This document shows, one piece after another, positions 8,822 through 16,889 of a stretch of DNA of 64,000 nucleotides; position 1 is the stretch's first letter; each line of letters starts with the position of its first letter. The notes below the pieces were generated by a model that was not told the origin of the DNA, did not search any database, and saw nothing but the letters and a program-made list of their open reading frames with translations. Source of the DNA: Bacteriovoracaceae bacterium UBA6200. Its GTDB lineage: Bacteria > Bdellovibrionota > Bacteriovoracia > Bacteriovoracales > Bacteriovoracaceae. The translations under genes were made by a program, and so were the position numbers. The stretch is taken from the NCBI GenBank assembly GCA_002422605.1, contig DISW01000001.1, positions 1 through 64,000 of the forward strand. Reading direction: 5' to 3'.

Positions 8822-10292
8822 TTCAAAAAATACAAATCCAGTAGGCGATTTATTTACTCCAATGGTCGAGGCCATGACGGAGTTAATTCAAGTTATGATT
8901 ACTAAAGGAACAACCGAGCTTCCAAAGCTCTTTAAAGGGGGAAAGTTAAATTTATTAGAAAAAACAAATTACATGAGAATTGATGTTTCAATGCTTGACT
9001 GTGATAAACAGACGTTTGATGAGGCCCATTTGGGGTGGGCCATAAATCTCAACCGTCCTTATCCATTAGAATATTTTAATCCAAGTATGAATACATTTAT
9101 TGTGGGTGCTTCTGGTTGGGGTAAGAGTAATCTTATAAATATCCTCCAAGAAAACTGTCTTCAAAAAAAACAGGCCATAGCTTTTATTGATCCTAAAGGC
9201 AGTAAAGAAGCAATTAAGACCTTTAAAAAGTTATGCCGTTACTATGGACGGAAGTACTACATCTTTTCTGAATTTGATAAAGAGGCCGTATCATTTAATC
9301 CCTTATTAGATATGACCAACACTCAGCGTATCGCCATGCTCATGCGCGGTCTTGATTGGGGGGATAAGCCTAATCAATATTATCTTAATGAATCAAGAAG
9401 AGCATTAGATGAAGTCTTTAAAGTTTTATCAGCTAAAGATGCCGAGTTTGATCTTCATGATGTCTATGCAAAATTAAAACTAGAGCATGATAATGAAAAG
9501 ACTTCAGGCCTTATTACTCAGCTTCAACTTTTGTTAAATTCAGACTTCGGAAAGCTTTTTAAAAAGTCAAAGGTAGCCGGAAAGTCATCCATGACCTTTA
9601 AAAGAGCTTGGGAAGAAAAAGCTTGTCTTTATATTGGTTGCTCGACTCAAGGCTATTCTGACATTGCTAAAACCATAGGAAAACTTTTTGTTAGTGAGGC
9701 TATGATTTTATCAGACTGGATTGGAAAAACTTTTGATGATTCCCTTGAAGCAAGAAAACGTCCCATTGGTCTTTTTATTGATGAAGCTGGTTCCGTTTTA
9801 TTTCCGGGCTTTCTTGATCTTGTAAACAAGTGTCGCTCAAGTGGAATTAATGTTTATACCGCTGTTCAATCTTATTCAGATGTAGAAATGATCGGACATA
9901 GTGAAGTTTTAATGAAGCAACTTTTTGAATCTTATTCTAATTGGTTTATTCAAAGGCAGACTCATACGGAAAATGCTGAAAAGCTGGCCTCAGCTTGCGG
10001 AACTTATCTTGCTGAAAAGAAAACGCTAGCAACTGATTCAGGGATGGAGTCAGGGCGCGGAACAATTAGAACAGGACATGAATATTTATGTCACCCTGAT
10101 ATTTTTAAAAATATTAATGTTGGGCAAAGTGTTTTACTTGAGCACGGTAAAAAAAGCTTGGTTGTTCTTAATGTTAGAAATACTAAAGATTCAAAAGCCT
10201 TTAGAGAAATAACCGAAAGTGAAAAGTCGGAACCACTTGCCCAAATTAGTAAAAAGTCACTAACTCATAAAACAGTAAAAGGAGGCCTATGA
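8814..10292 (+). CDS. VirD4/TraD-type coupling ATPase, without N-terminal membrane helices
   Basis: 492 residues from the ATG at 8814, preceded by GGGAGG at good spacing; a longer reading from 8766 lacks such a site. Walker A GASGWGKS is at about residues 98-105, and a Walker B-like segment reads GLFIDEAGS. The middle and end resemble the TraD/TraG/VirD4 (TraM-recognition) family. Coupling proteins bring the relaxase-DNA complex to the channel. Unlike most family members there is no clear N-terminal transmembrane pair, so membrane contact may need a partner. The element 2 homologue is at 44841. Confidence 0.88.
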   Translation: MSSSKNTNPVGDLFTPMVEAMTELIQVMITKGTTELPKLFKGGKLNLLEKTNYMRIDVSMLDCDKQTFDEAHLGWAINLNRPYPLEYFNPSMNTFIVGASGWGKSNLINILQENCLQKKQAIAFIDPKGSKEAIKTFKKLCRYYGRKYYIFSEFDKEAVSFNPLLDMTNTQRIAMLMRGLDWGDKPNQYYLNESRRALDEVFKVLSAKDAEFDLHDVYAKLKLEHDNEKTSGLITQLQLLLNSDFGKLFKKSKVAGKSSMTFKRAWEEKACLYIGCSTQGYSDIAKTIGKLFVSEAMILSDWIGKTFDDSLEARKRPIGLFIDEAGSVLFPGFLDLVNKCRSSGINVYTAVQSYSDVEMIGHSEVLMKQLFESYSNWFIQRQTHTENAEKLASACGTYLAEKKTLATDSGMESGRGTIRTGHEYLCHPDIFKNINVGQSVLLEHGKKSLVVLNVRNTKDSKAFREITESEKSEPLAQISKKSLTHKTVKGGL

Positions 10293-11020
10293 TTAATGAA
10301 ATAATGCTTCAAAAAAATTCTGATATTGTGGAAGCACTCACTAAGTGGCGGTCTATGACAACTAAAAATTTAAAAGAATTGGTTGCAGGAGCAGAAAATG
10401 CCCCTGCTTTTAGACAGAGAATACTACGGTTAGAACAAGGCGGAATTTTAAAATCAAAACTACAGAAAGGATTTAATAAGATTGTTTATCCATCAAGAGA
10501 ATTGCTCTTAAGGCTTGGGATAGAAAATTTTAATGAGGATAACATTCGCCATGATGCCGTTGTTTCAATGGTCGTTTCAAAGTTAGTAGATTTTAAAATG
10601 GTCTCTGCCGGAAGACTTCCCCATGAGTTTAAAGCCAAATCTTCATGGAAACATCGAGTGATTGAACCAGATGCCATAATCTTTATAGAAAAAAATGAAA
10701 AAGAATTAGTGGTGGCAATTGAAGTGGAGCTATGGCGAAAGGACAGAAAAAGAGTCTTTGACAAATTGGTCGAATATGCCAAGGCCGATGAATACGACAA
10801 TGTATTATACTTTTTTTCTGATAGGTCATCATTTGAATCTTACAAAAAGAGACTGAGCGAACTTTTACTAGATGATGATCTGGAGCACTTAAAAGAGGAA
10901 TTATCACAAAAAATTATTTTCATTCTTAATCAATCCATCTTGAAAAATGCCTCAGACTTAATAAGCTCTGAAGTTTTTCATAACGGAAACACAAAAAAGC
11001 TGGGAGATTTGTTTGAATAA
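10289..11020 (+). CDS. Candidate relaxase: winged-helix plus PD-(D/E)XK-like protein (replication-relaxation type)
   Basis: 243 residues. The N-terminal 90 residues read as a winged helix-turn-helix. A second domain has EPDAIIFI, then AIEVELWRK and a tyrosine-containing helix, a PD...ExE...K pattern like PD-(D/E)XK nucleases and the replication-relaxation family of Gram-positive elements. Both copies keep PDAI, ExE and the following R-K. It lies directly after the coupling-protein gene (overlap of four bases) and directly before a nested palindrome. No HUH relaxase is present, so this is the best candidate DNA-processing enzyme. That role is inference; a transcriptional regulator is the alternative. 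Confidence 0.55.
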   Translation: MINEIMLQKNSDIVEALTKWRSMTTKNLKELVAGAENAPAFRQRILRLEQGGILKSKLQKGFNKIVYPSRELLLRLGIENFNEDNIRHDAVVSMVVSKLVDFKMVSAGRLPHEFKAKSSWKHRVIEPDAIIFIEKNEKELVVAIEVELWRKDRKRVFDKLVEYAKADEYDNVLYFFSDRSSFESYKKRLSELLLDDDLEHLKEELSQKIIFILNQSILKNASDLISSEVFHNGNTKKLGDLFE

Positions 11021-11095
11021 TATGATGTTACCTAAAATGTATTTTAATTGTTTACCTAAAAAGTTTAAGTGTGACTCTGGAACTTTTAGAGAGGT

Positions 11096-11212
11096 CGTAT
11101 CCCCGTGCTTTCGTTAAATATTTCAAACACGCTGAATTGACCACCCCCTCACAACATGAGTAGGAGGAGGTGGTCAATTCAGAGAAATATATTAATAAAG
11201 CACGGGGATACG
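11096..11212. repeat. Nested inverted repeats, candidate oriT or operator of element 1
   Basis: An outer 29-base arm pair (11096-11124 and 11184-11212) begins with 16 perfectly paired bases and has only a few mismatches after that. Inside it is a second stem, 11132-11150 with 11164-11182, of 14 perfect pairs plus four more after one mismatch. The loop is 11151-11163. The site lies between the candidate relaxase and a small basic DNA-binding protein. Element 2 has the same architecture at the same place with different arm sequences (47011-47146). An origin of transfer is the favoured reading; an operator or mRNA leader structure is possible. Confidence 0.6.
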
Positions 11213-11259
11213 AAAGAGTATTTAGGAAATTAAGATTAGTAAAAGTAGGAGTAAGAACT

Positions 11260-11688
11260 ATGGAAATGAATATTGAAGTAGAAAATAAAAGTGTTGAGGC
11301 CCAAGAGGAAAAAAGACGAGGAAGAAAAACAAAAAAAGCAAAGGAAAATAAAAATGAAGACAAGGAAGAATATAAAGATGGTCAGGACAAGTTTTTTATT
11401 GATGTTGCAAAAGATCAGGAGGCAAAAGAGATGGTCGGAAAACTTTTGGCGGAAGCAAACAATAAACATTTTGGAAGGCCTATTATTTTAAAAGACTTGG
11501 TACTTGTAGCACTTCCAAAGCTTACTTCTAAAGACCTAGAGCAAATTCAGAACAATGCGCTTACACATTTGGAAAAAGTTAAGAAGCAATGCTTTGAATA
11601 CAATCAGAAAAATAAAACTAACCTAGAGCTTGGTGAATATTTGGTAACAGTTAAAAACATATTAAGGGAAGGAAAAGATGGAAAATAA
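11260..11688 (+). CDS. Small basic protein with AT-hook-like N-terminus, probable relaxosome accessory
   Basis: 142 residues from the ATG at 11260, eight bases after a GTAGGAG site; the longer reading from 11170 runs into the palindrome. The N-terminus has an AT-hook-like KRRGRKTKK followed by a charged linker. The remaining 90 residues are conserved with 47164 (KFFID, a Gly-Arg-x-Ile segment, LTxKDxEKIQ, LGE(F/Y)LV). Position beside the candidate oriT suggests a DNA-bending or oriT-binding accessory. It overlaps the SSB gene by 11 bases. Function is inferred; I do not recognise a named family. Confidence 0.55.
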   Translation: MEMNIEVENKSVEAQEEKRRGRKTKKAKENKNEDKEEYKDGQDKFFIDVAKDQEAKEMVGKLLAEANNKHFGRPIILKDLVLVALPKLTSKDLEQIQNNALTHLEKVKKQCFEYNQKNKTNLELGEYLVTVKNILREGKDGK

Positions 11689-11983
11689 TAAAGTAGAAAC
11701 AATTTCAGGACGCTTGGGCCTTGATCCAAGACTTGCTTATACAAAAAAAGGTGAAGCTGTTTGTGAAATGTCCGTAGGTTTAGTCAATGAACAAAACGAG
11801 ACAATGTGGCGAAAAATTGTGGTCTTTGGAAAATTGGCCGAGCAGTGCTCTGTTCATCTTCGGAAGGGAAACGAAATTTTTGTGCGAGGCCGACTTTTTT
11901 TAAGATCGTTTACCAACCGAGATGGACGAGAGAAAGAATATCTTGAGGTTAGGGCGTTTTCGGTTGGGCAATCGTTACTTTAA
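11678..11983 (+). CDS. Single-stranded DNA-binding protein (OB fold), short
   Basis: 101 residues, the length of one OB fold without the usual acidic C-terminal tail. Typical SSB features are the ISGRLGLDPRL start, a conserved W in TMWRKIVVFGK, and the KGNEIFVRGRL strand. Element-borne SSBs protect transferred single strands. The start follows AAGGA at good spacing and overlaps the previous gene. The homologue in element 2 begins at 47546. Confidence 0.85.
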   Translation: MENNKVETISGRLGLDPRLAYTKKGEAVCEMSVGLVNEQNETMWRKIVVFGKLAEQCSVHLRKGNEIFVRGRLFLRSFTNRDGREKEYLEVRAFSVGQSLL

Positions 11984-12003
11984 TAACTTAGCAAAGGAAG
12001 AAA

Positions 12004-12270
12004 ATGGTTATTGAAAATATTAATCTTACTGGCGACATTTTAACGACTACACGATATAGTAGTCCAACGGAAAATAATAATTCCGAATTGTTCTTTAAAA
12101 ATAAAATATGGATGGACTCGAAGGAAGCTGCAAATTATCTTAAAATTTCAGTTGGCTCTCTAAGAAATGCTGTTTACCGAAAACAGGTATTGGCACGAAA
12201 ATTTAGGAGAAGACTTTATTTTAAGATAAGTGAATTAAATCGGTTGTTGGAAAACTCAATTTTATTATAG
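12004..12270 (+). CDS. Excisionase-like HTH protein (MerR/HTH_17 fold)
   Basis: 88 residues. The C-terminal 55 residues match the pattern of DNA-binding excisionase domains: a Trp before SKEAANYLKIS, then a second helix with LRNAVYR, a basic wing (KFRRRLYFK) and a final SELNRLLE helix. It is directly upstream of the integrase gene, 9 bases apart, as Xis genes often are. A role in excision directionality is inferred from this context. The element 2 copy is at 47874. Confidence 0.75.
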   Translation: MVIENINLTGDILTTTRYSSPTENNNSELFFKNKIWMDSKEAANYLKISVGSLRNAVYRKQVLARKFRRRLYFKISELNRLLENSILL

Positions 12271-12279
12271 GAGGTTCCA

Positions 12280-13434
12280 ATGGCGATAACAGAATACCAA
12301 ATAAATGGTGTTAGTTTTTATAAAATTTATGTTCATGTTAAAAGTAACGTTGATCCCCTGATAAGGGTTCAGAAACGAAAGATGAACATCAAGACTTATA
12401 AAGATGCAGTTAAAGAGGAGACGAGAATTACAAAAGAGGCCCTAATTGAATTAGGGAATAAAGAAAAAGAAGGAGATAGTTGGGAGCGTATTGTTGAGTT
12501 ATGGTACTACGATCAATTCAAAAATGATTTTGGTAAAAGATATTCAAACAAATTCACTCTTAATGATTATTACAACTCCTTAAAACGTTATACGAAAGAT
12601 TGGTTAAAGAGAAAGCCTAGCGAAATCACCCGTGGAGATGCAAGAAATGTAATCGAGCATCTAACTGAATTGGGTAAATCCAAGAGTTATATCTGTAAGG
12701 TGAAAAATACAATCAACTTGGTTTTTCAGTGGGGAATTGATCATAGACATATTCGTGATGTGTTTGTTAGTCCGCTACATGGAATTAAGGTTGATAAAAG
12801 AGAGGATAAGTTTCCTGAGATTTTAAATTTGGTTGAGATTAGAAAATTTCTTTTTGAAGCCAAATTGCAAAATCAGGAGTGGTATCCAATCTGGGCCATG
12901 GCCTTATTGACAGGGATGAGAAGTGGAGAACTGTACGCTCTTGAGTGGAATGATATTGATTTTCAGCATCAGGTGATAAGAGTAACTAAATCCTTTAACA
13001 AGAGGACGAATGAAATTAAATCCACCAAGGCTGGATATTGGAGAAACGTTCCTATTTCCACAGAGCTTAATAATCTTCTAGTTGAGCTTAAACAAACAAC
13101 TGGAAGTTTGAAAAATGTTCTTCCTCGAAATTCTCATTGGGATCGAGGGAGTCAAAGCAAGCCCCTTCGTGCTTTTTTAAAGAGCATCGGTATTCCTTCT
13201 GTTAAGTTTCACACTTTGCGAGCGTGTTTTGCAACTCAGCTTCTTGCTGATGGAGTAGAGATGACAAAGGTAATGAAGATTGGCGGTTGGAAAGATATAA
13301 AAACGATGCAGATTTATTTGAGACTTGCTGGTGTTGATGAAAAAGGTGCTACTGATGGTCTTAGATTCTTACCTAGTGAAGAGGCCGTAATGGGTCATGT
13401 TGTTCAGTTATTTCATTTTAGTGGACGTAGTTAA
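12280..13434 (+). CDS. int: Tyrosine integrase of element 1
   Basis: 384 residues, starting after a clear ATAGGAGG site. It has an N-terminal arm, a SAM-like core-binding domain (about residues 60-160) and a catalytic domain. Active-site motifs are LTGMRSGEL (first Arg), HTLRACFATQL (His-x-x-Arg), GGWKD in place of the usual GH, and the nucleophile in MQIYLR. It should catalyse site-specific integration and excision. It is the last gene of the operon and is followed by a strong hairpin. The closest relative in the window is 48142-49287. Confidence 0.92.
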   Translation: MAITEYQINGVSFYKIYVHVKSNVDPLIRVQKRKMNIKTYKDAVKEETRITKEALIELGNKEKEGDSWERIVELWYYDQFKNDFGKRYSNKFTLNDYYNSLKRYTKDWLKRKPSEITRGDARNVIEHLTELGKSKSYICKVKNTINLVFQWGIDHRHIRDVFVSPLHGIKVDKREDKFPEILNLVEIRKFLFEAKLQNQEWYPIWAMALLTGMRSGELYALEWNDIDFQHQVIRVTKSFNKRTNEIKSTKAGYWRNVPISTELNNLLVELKQTTGSLKNVLPRNSHWDRGSQSKPLRAFLKSIGIPSVKFHTLRACFATQLLADGVEMTKVMKIGGWKDIKTMQIYLRLAGVDEKGATDGLRFLPSEEAVMGHVVQLFHFSGRS

Positions 13435-13440
13435 ATGAGC

Positions 13441-13487
13441 AAGGGACTGTTAAAATTGGTTTAAAAAACCAATTTTAACAGTCCCTT
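13441..13487. terminator. Perfect 22-bp hairpin after the integrase
   Basis: Arms 13441-13462 and 13466-13487 pair perfectly around a three-base AAA loop. It starts six bases after the integrase stop. There is no long T-run on either side, so it may terminate weakly in both directions, or mark a recombination-related site. Element 2 has a weaker imperfect hairpin at the same position. Confidence 0.55.
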
Positions 13488-13579
13488 ATTGTAAGTCAAG
13501 TCACTCACAGAGATAAAACGTTGTGAAATCATATATATATTGGTTTAAAGATGTATGTTTCATTTTTTATGAATAAGTC

Positions 13580-13607
13580 TTGTAAAAATGTAAATACATG
13601 GTATTAT
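13580..13607 (+). promoter_or_regulatory. Predicted promoter and operator of the AbiE-like pair; leaderless mRNA possible
   Basis: TTGTAA (13580-13585) and TATTAT (13602-13607) are separated by 16 bases. The start codon at 13614 is only seven bases past the -10 box, and no ribosome-binding site is visible, so transcription may begin at the ATG. Between the boxes lies a small inverted repeat, ATGTA-aa-TACAT (13588-13599), suitable as an autoregulatory operator, as known for AbiEi antitoxins. Confidence 0.45.
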
Positions 13608-13613
13608 TGACTA

Positions 13614-14609
13614 ATGGACTCATTTGATTTTTTTAAAAAGCTTGTAATTAGAGGTGATGATAGTCAGAAGCTATTTCCCATTTTTTTAGATGATTTTCCA
13701 GCATGGATTAGCAAAACAGTTGCGGTCTATGCATTTAATCTGAACCAAGATAGCAGGCTCTATTTAGTTAAAGCTAAAAAAGATTTGGCTTATGATCAGT
13801 TGGTTAATATCGTTTCACTGATTGAAAAAAAACTGGGAGGCTTCGCAATTCTAATTGCAGATGATTTAAATCCAAAATATCGAGCATTGTTCGTGAAAAA
13901 TAATGTGCCTTTTATATATAGAGATAAATCACTTTTTGCTCCAAGGCTTGGAATAAAACTTTTTGATTATAAAGAACCAAGGCAGTTAAAGGCTAAGTTA
14001 ATAGAAGAGAGTGTTAGGCCATTTGAATTAAAACTTCTTGCAGGATATTTAACAGGCTATATTTCCAAAGAAAGTTTTAATTTAAATCAGATTGAATCAA
14101 TTCTTGAGAAGAATAATTATAAGTGTTCTAAGGCAAAGTTGGCCCAGGCCATAAACCATTTGATTGATTTGGAGTTTATGGATGCAAAAGGAACAGGGCC
14201 AAATCGGTTAGTGATATTTCGAGGTCGTCAGGAAGTATGGGCTAAGTTAAAAGAGACACCTTTAAAATCATTTTCAAAATCTATTGAAAGCTATTATATG
14301 ATTGATGATGATTTTATTTATTCAGGAGAAACCGCTCTAGCTTATTGTTCCGATTTAGCAGAGCCAAAAATTAAACATATTGCTGTAACAAATCAGGAGT
14401 TTCAAAAAATTCAGAAAGGCGTTCCCGTGGGGGATTTTGGAAATCCGCTTTATGTTTGTGATGTTTTGAAAGAAAGCCCAAGTCTTTTTGCAAAAAATAA
14501 TAAATTTCTAAACCCTGTAGAATTATATTTTTTAATGAGATCTAATAGTGATGAGAGAGTTCAAATAGCATTGGATCAGATGTTGTCTGATCAATTATTA
14601 AAAGAATAG
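13614..14609 (+). CDS. AbiEi-like antitoxin/regulator of a type IV toxin-antitoxin pair
   Basis: 331 residues. The first 115 residues look like an alpha/beta domain ending in VPFIYRD...LFAPRLG, a pattern seen in regulators paired with nucleotidyltransferase toxins. A probable winged helix follows at about 135-205. It is ten bases upstream of an AbiEii-like nucleotidyltransferase gene in the same direction, the order usual for AbiE systems. AbiEi proteins repress their own operon and counter the toxin. Family call is from pairing and partial pattern, so moderate. Confidence 0.6.
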   Translation: MDSFDFFKKLVIRGDDSQKLFPIFLDDFPAWISKTVAVYAFNLNQDSRLYLVKAKKDLAYDQLVNIVSLIEKKLGGFAILIADDLNPKYRALFVKNNVPFIYRDKSLFAPRLGIKLFDYKEPRQLKAKLIEESVRPFELKLLAGYLTGYISKESFNLNQIESILEKNNYKCSKAKLAQAINHLIDLEFMDAKGTGPNRLVIFRGRQEVWAKLKETPLKSFSKSIESYYMIDDDFIYSGETALAYCSDLAEPKIKHIAVTNQEFQKIQKGVPVGDFGNPLYVCDVLKESPSLFAKNNKFLNPVELYFLMRSNSDERVQIALDQMLSDQLLKE

Positions 14610-14618
14610 GCGGTTTAT

Positions 14619-15368
14619 ATGGCATTACCAAGAGGTCTTAAACATTTTACTGATTTCTTTAATGATTTTAGTAACGACTATGTGATTATTGGCGGTGGGG
14701 CTGCATCAGCTTGCTTGGATGATGAAAAATTGGAATTTCGAGTAACGAAAGATATTGATATGGTTCTCTTCACTAATAATTCACCTGAATTGAATAAAAA
14801 AATAAGTGAATATGTTTTTCTTGGAAAATATGAGGTTAATGAAAAAACAGAAAATACCCCTAGGTATTACCGCTTTTCAAATCCCGAGGACAAAAATTTT
14901 CCAGAAATAGTGGAGATTTTTGCAAAGGCTGATAGTGAAATTGAGCTGAGAAAGGGCCAATATATAATACCAATTCAAAATGATGCCGAAGCACAATTGT
15001 CAGCAATATTATTAGATGATGAATATTTTAATTTGATAAGAGATAACGCTAAGAAGAGTGAAGTTGGATTTTCCATAATCACACCGTACGCAAATATTTG
15101 TCTTAAGGCCCGAGCATTTAGAGAGCTTAAGGAAAGAAACGAAGAAGAGAAAAAAATTAATAAGCATAGAAATGATGTATTGAGATTGGCCCAAATATTA
15201 AAAACTGGTGAACAGTTAAAATTACAAGGTCGGCCAAAGCAGGATTTTTTGCAGATATTTTCTGCTGTCGAAGAATTGGAAGAAAAAACAATTAGACAGA
15301 TAGTTGGGAGTACCTTGAGTAAAGCCGATATTCTTGACGTTTTAAAAAAAGCTTTTCCTTTGGATTAG
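14619..15368 (+). CDS. AbiEii/MenT-like nucleotidyltransferase toxin
   Basis: 249 residues. The N-terminal motif IIGGGAASACL followed by TKDIDMVLF is the GG...DxD signature of the DNA polymerase beta-type nucleotidyltransferase fold used by AbiEii and MenT toxins. A central acidic region and a C-terminal helical region with KARAF...KHRNDVLRL complete the fold; a Lys before an H-x-x-D is typical. Toxins of this family modify tRNA or otherwise stop translation. It pairs with the upstream AbiEi-like gene and sits just after the integrase, where it could stabilise the element or give phage defence. Confidence 0.75.
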   Translation: MALPRGLKHFTDFFNDFSNDYVIIGGGAASACLDDEKLEFRVTKDIDMVLFTNNSPELNKKISEYVFLGKYEVNEKTENTPRYYRFSNPEDKNFPEIVEIFAKADSEIELRKGQYIIPIQNDAEAQLSAILLDDEYFNLIRDNAKKSEVGFSIITPYANICLKARAFRELKERNEEEKKINKHRNDVLRLAQILKTGEQLKLQGRPKQDFLQIFSAVEELEEKTIRQIVGSTLSKADILDVLKKAFPLD

Positions 15369-15494
15369 CTTATACATTTCACACTTAGCTTTTGTAATTC
15401 AAATCAAATTTTTAGATTTAATTTAATGCACACGATTTGATTAATAAAAAACCTATGCTACATTGATACTATATATGGGCCATGGGTTTGAATT

Positions 15495-15707
15495 TTAATT
15501 AGTCAGCCCGAGTCCACCAATCAAGCCTATCGGAAAGACAATATCCTTTAAAGAGGATGTCACCAGATAAATTGAAAACTGTTAAAACTGTTCTTCAAAG
15601 GGACGTTCAAAAATACCACTGCCAGCATTAAGATGAGAAATGGCACGATATAAGTTTGTCACCATTGCTTGAGAACCAGTAGAACTGGCCTGAAAGAAGA
15701 ACCAAGG
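15495..15707 (-). pseudogene. Coding-like remnant, unidentified
   Basis: On the minus strand, a frame from 15707 to 15495 reads like protein (for example SQAMVTNLYRAISHLNAG, then KDIVFPIGLIGGLGLTN) but is interrupted by one in-frame TAA, and a stop also lies just upstream. No start codon with a ribosome site is visible. It may be the decayed end of a gene. The same DNA has short hairpins on the plus strand (for example 15675-15689), so a small RNA cannot be excluded. No function can be given. Confidence 0.3.
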
Positions 15708-15858
15708 CTACTGATATTAGGCTGAGAAGTGCTTGAAATTTGTTAAAAGGATATTTTTATTCTAAAAGTCCTTAAACTAGGTTCTAACCCTCCAACTTTT
15801 ATTTTATAATTATATTCTCTTTGCTTTCCCGGACAACAGCTTTTCAAATGAAAAGCAT

Positions 15859-15888
15859 AAGTGGCCTTAGAATTTTCTAGCGCCACTT
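15859..15888. terminator. Hairpin downstream of the small exported peptide gene
   Basis: AAGTGGC (15859-15865) pairs with GCCACTT (15882-15888), with further partial pairing inside (TTAGAA with TTCTAG). It lies ten bases after the stop of the minus-strand gene at 15898-16026, so it probably ends that transcript. Confidence 0.5.
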
Positions 15889-15897
15889 ATTAGTAAT

Positions 15898-16026
15898 CTA
15901 TCTTATTTCACGAATGATAGGCTCATTGGTAGTAGGTTGACTGTCTTCAATGCACCGATTGTCTTTGTCCGAAGCTAAAGCAATAGAAGTGGTGATCACC
16001 AAGGCTAAAATAATTAGCATTTTCAT
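15898..16026 (-). CDS. Tiny exported peptide (42 residues)
   Basis: From the ATG at 16026, preceded by TTGGAG at good spacing, the frame reads MKMLIILALVITTSIALA, a clean signal peptide ending in an A-x-A site, then a 24-residue acidic and polar mature part with a single Cys. It stops at 15898 and is followed by a hairpin. The combination of ribosome site, signal peptide and terminator makes a real gene likely. Function unknown. Confidence 0.6.
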   Translation of the reverse strand: MKMLIILALVITTSIALASDKDNRCIEDSQPTTNEPIIREIR

Positions 16027-16344
16027 ATAAACTCCAATTTATAGTAATTTAATACTAAGACGAAATGAAATTTGAGTTTGTGACATGATTAGAAAAAATA
16101 TTTAGCTAAACAAAAAAACATAAAAACCGAAATTATTGCAACTATTTTCAGACATCGGCAAATAAAGTGAGTTTGCGCTGTCATTATATTCACTGGCTAT
16201 CAAGATTGTTCGGTCGAGATAATAAGCTGGTTAGTTCTTTTTATGAAGCCATATGTTGCTTATTATAATGCGTTGGGCGCTTATGTTTTCTTAAGTGAAG
16301 ATAAAGTTTACTACTTTGATATGCCTGAAGATACTTCATAAGCT
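16027..16344. other. Intergenic stretch without a confident gene
   Basis: 318 bases between the tiny exported peptide gene and the next gene, so it must hold promoters for both. A 32-codon plus-strand ORF at 16243-16341 (MKPYVAYYNALG start) has no ribosome site and may be a remnant. Nothing else is recognisable. Confidence 0.4.
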
Positions 16345-16656
16345 ATGAAAGTATTACTTCTCCTCTTATTATTAATGTTTACATTTGCAACAGTTAACGT
16401 CTGTTGTCTTAGTGATTTGAATAAGGAACTTTCTAGTATAGTTTGTAATGATACATTTGATGAAGAGCACGATAGTAATGAAAATGAATGTGAGCATTGC
16501 CTCTGTTCCACGTTTTCCTCTTATTCACTTCTATTAGATAAGGCTATAACTTCAATACCACTGCCTAACTACAAAATTAGCGTTTTTCAAATAAGTCCAA
16601 TCCTAGGCAATGAAATATTTCATCCATATCTCATATTTCAACCTCCAATCGTCTAA
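16345..16656 (+). CDS. Small Cys-rich exported protein, first copy
   Basis: 103 residues: signal peptide to about residue 19, an acidic stretch, then a Cys/His cluster (ECEHCLC), a hydrophobic segment and a short tail ending FQPPIV. The copy at 17751 and the heavy-metal operon protein at 28476 share this layout (signal peptide, Cys/His cluster, hydrophobic stretch, PP-containing tail). In CzcI-like and DUF2946-like proteins such clusters bind metal. Each of the 16.3 and 17.7 kb copies is followed by a protein-glutaminase-like gene. Function is unknown; metal binding is inferred. Confidence 0.5.
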   Translation: MKVLLLLLLLMFTFATVNVCCLSDLNKELSSIVCNDTFDEEHDSNENECEHCLCSTFSSYSLLLDKAITSIPLPNYKISVFQISPILGNEIFHPYLIFQPPIV

Positions 16657-16889
16657 AACAATTCTCTCCTATTTGTTTGAGCATTGTTTGCATATTTTCA
16701 GGCTAGCTATTCAGAACTTATCGTGAGGATGCTTATGAATTTAATTTATGAAATTCGATTTATTTCAAAGGAGTAAGATGCCGTGTTGTTTTTTCAAGAA
16801 TATATCCTACAACATCACAGACTTCTTTAAACGATACTAATAGGGGAGAACAAGGGAATGTAAAAGTTTTACCTTTTAATGGAGCTATA

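Larger units (their letters stand above)
1..13490 (+). mobile_element. Integrative-conjugative element 1 (left end outside window)
   Basis: A continuous plus-strand series of overlapping genes encodes a minimal type IV secretion system, coupling ATPase, candidate relaxase, SSB, excisionase-like protein and tyrosine integrase. The order matches element 2 at about 36.2-49.3 kb gene for gene. The integrase is last and is followed by a perfect 22-bp stem at 13441-13487. The left end lies before base 1, and I saw no direct repeat marking the right end, so the AbiE pair at 13614-15368 may be inside or outside. Composition is visibly more A+T-rich than element 2. Confidence 0.85.

Noticed and set aside
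11170..11259. Upstream extension of the AT-hook-like protein
   Set aside because: It would read through the palindrome arm and lacks a ribosome site; the ATG at 11260 has one and aligns with element 2.
15480..15780. Possible structured small RNA or riboswitch
   Set aside because: No conserved riboswitch or RNase P/SRP/tmRNA motif is present, and the minus strand reads better as a gene remnant.
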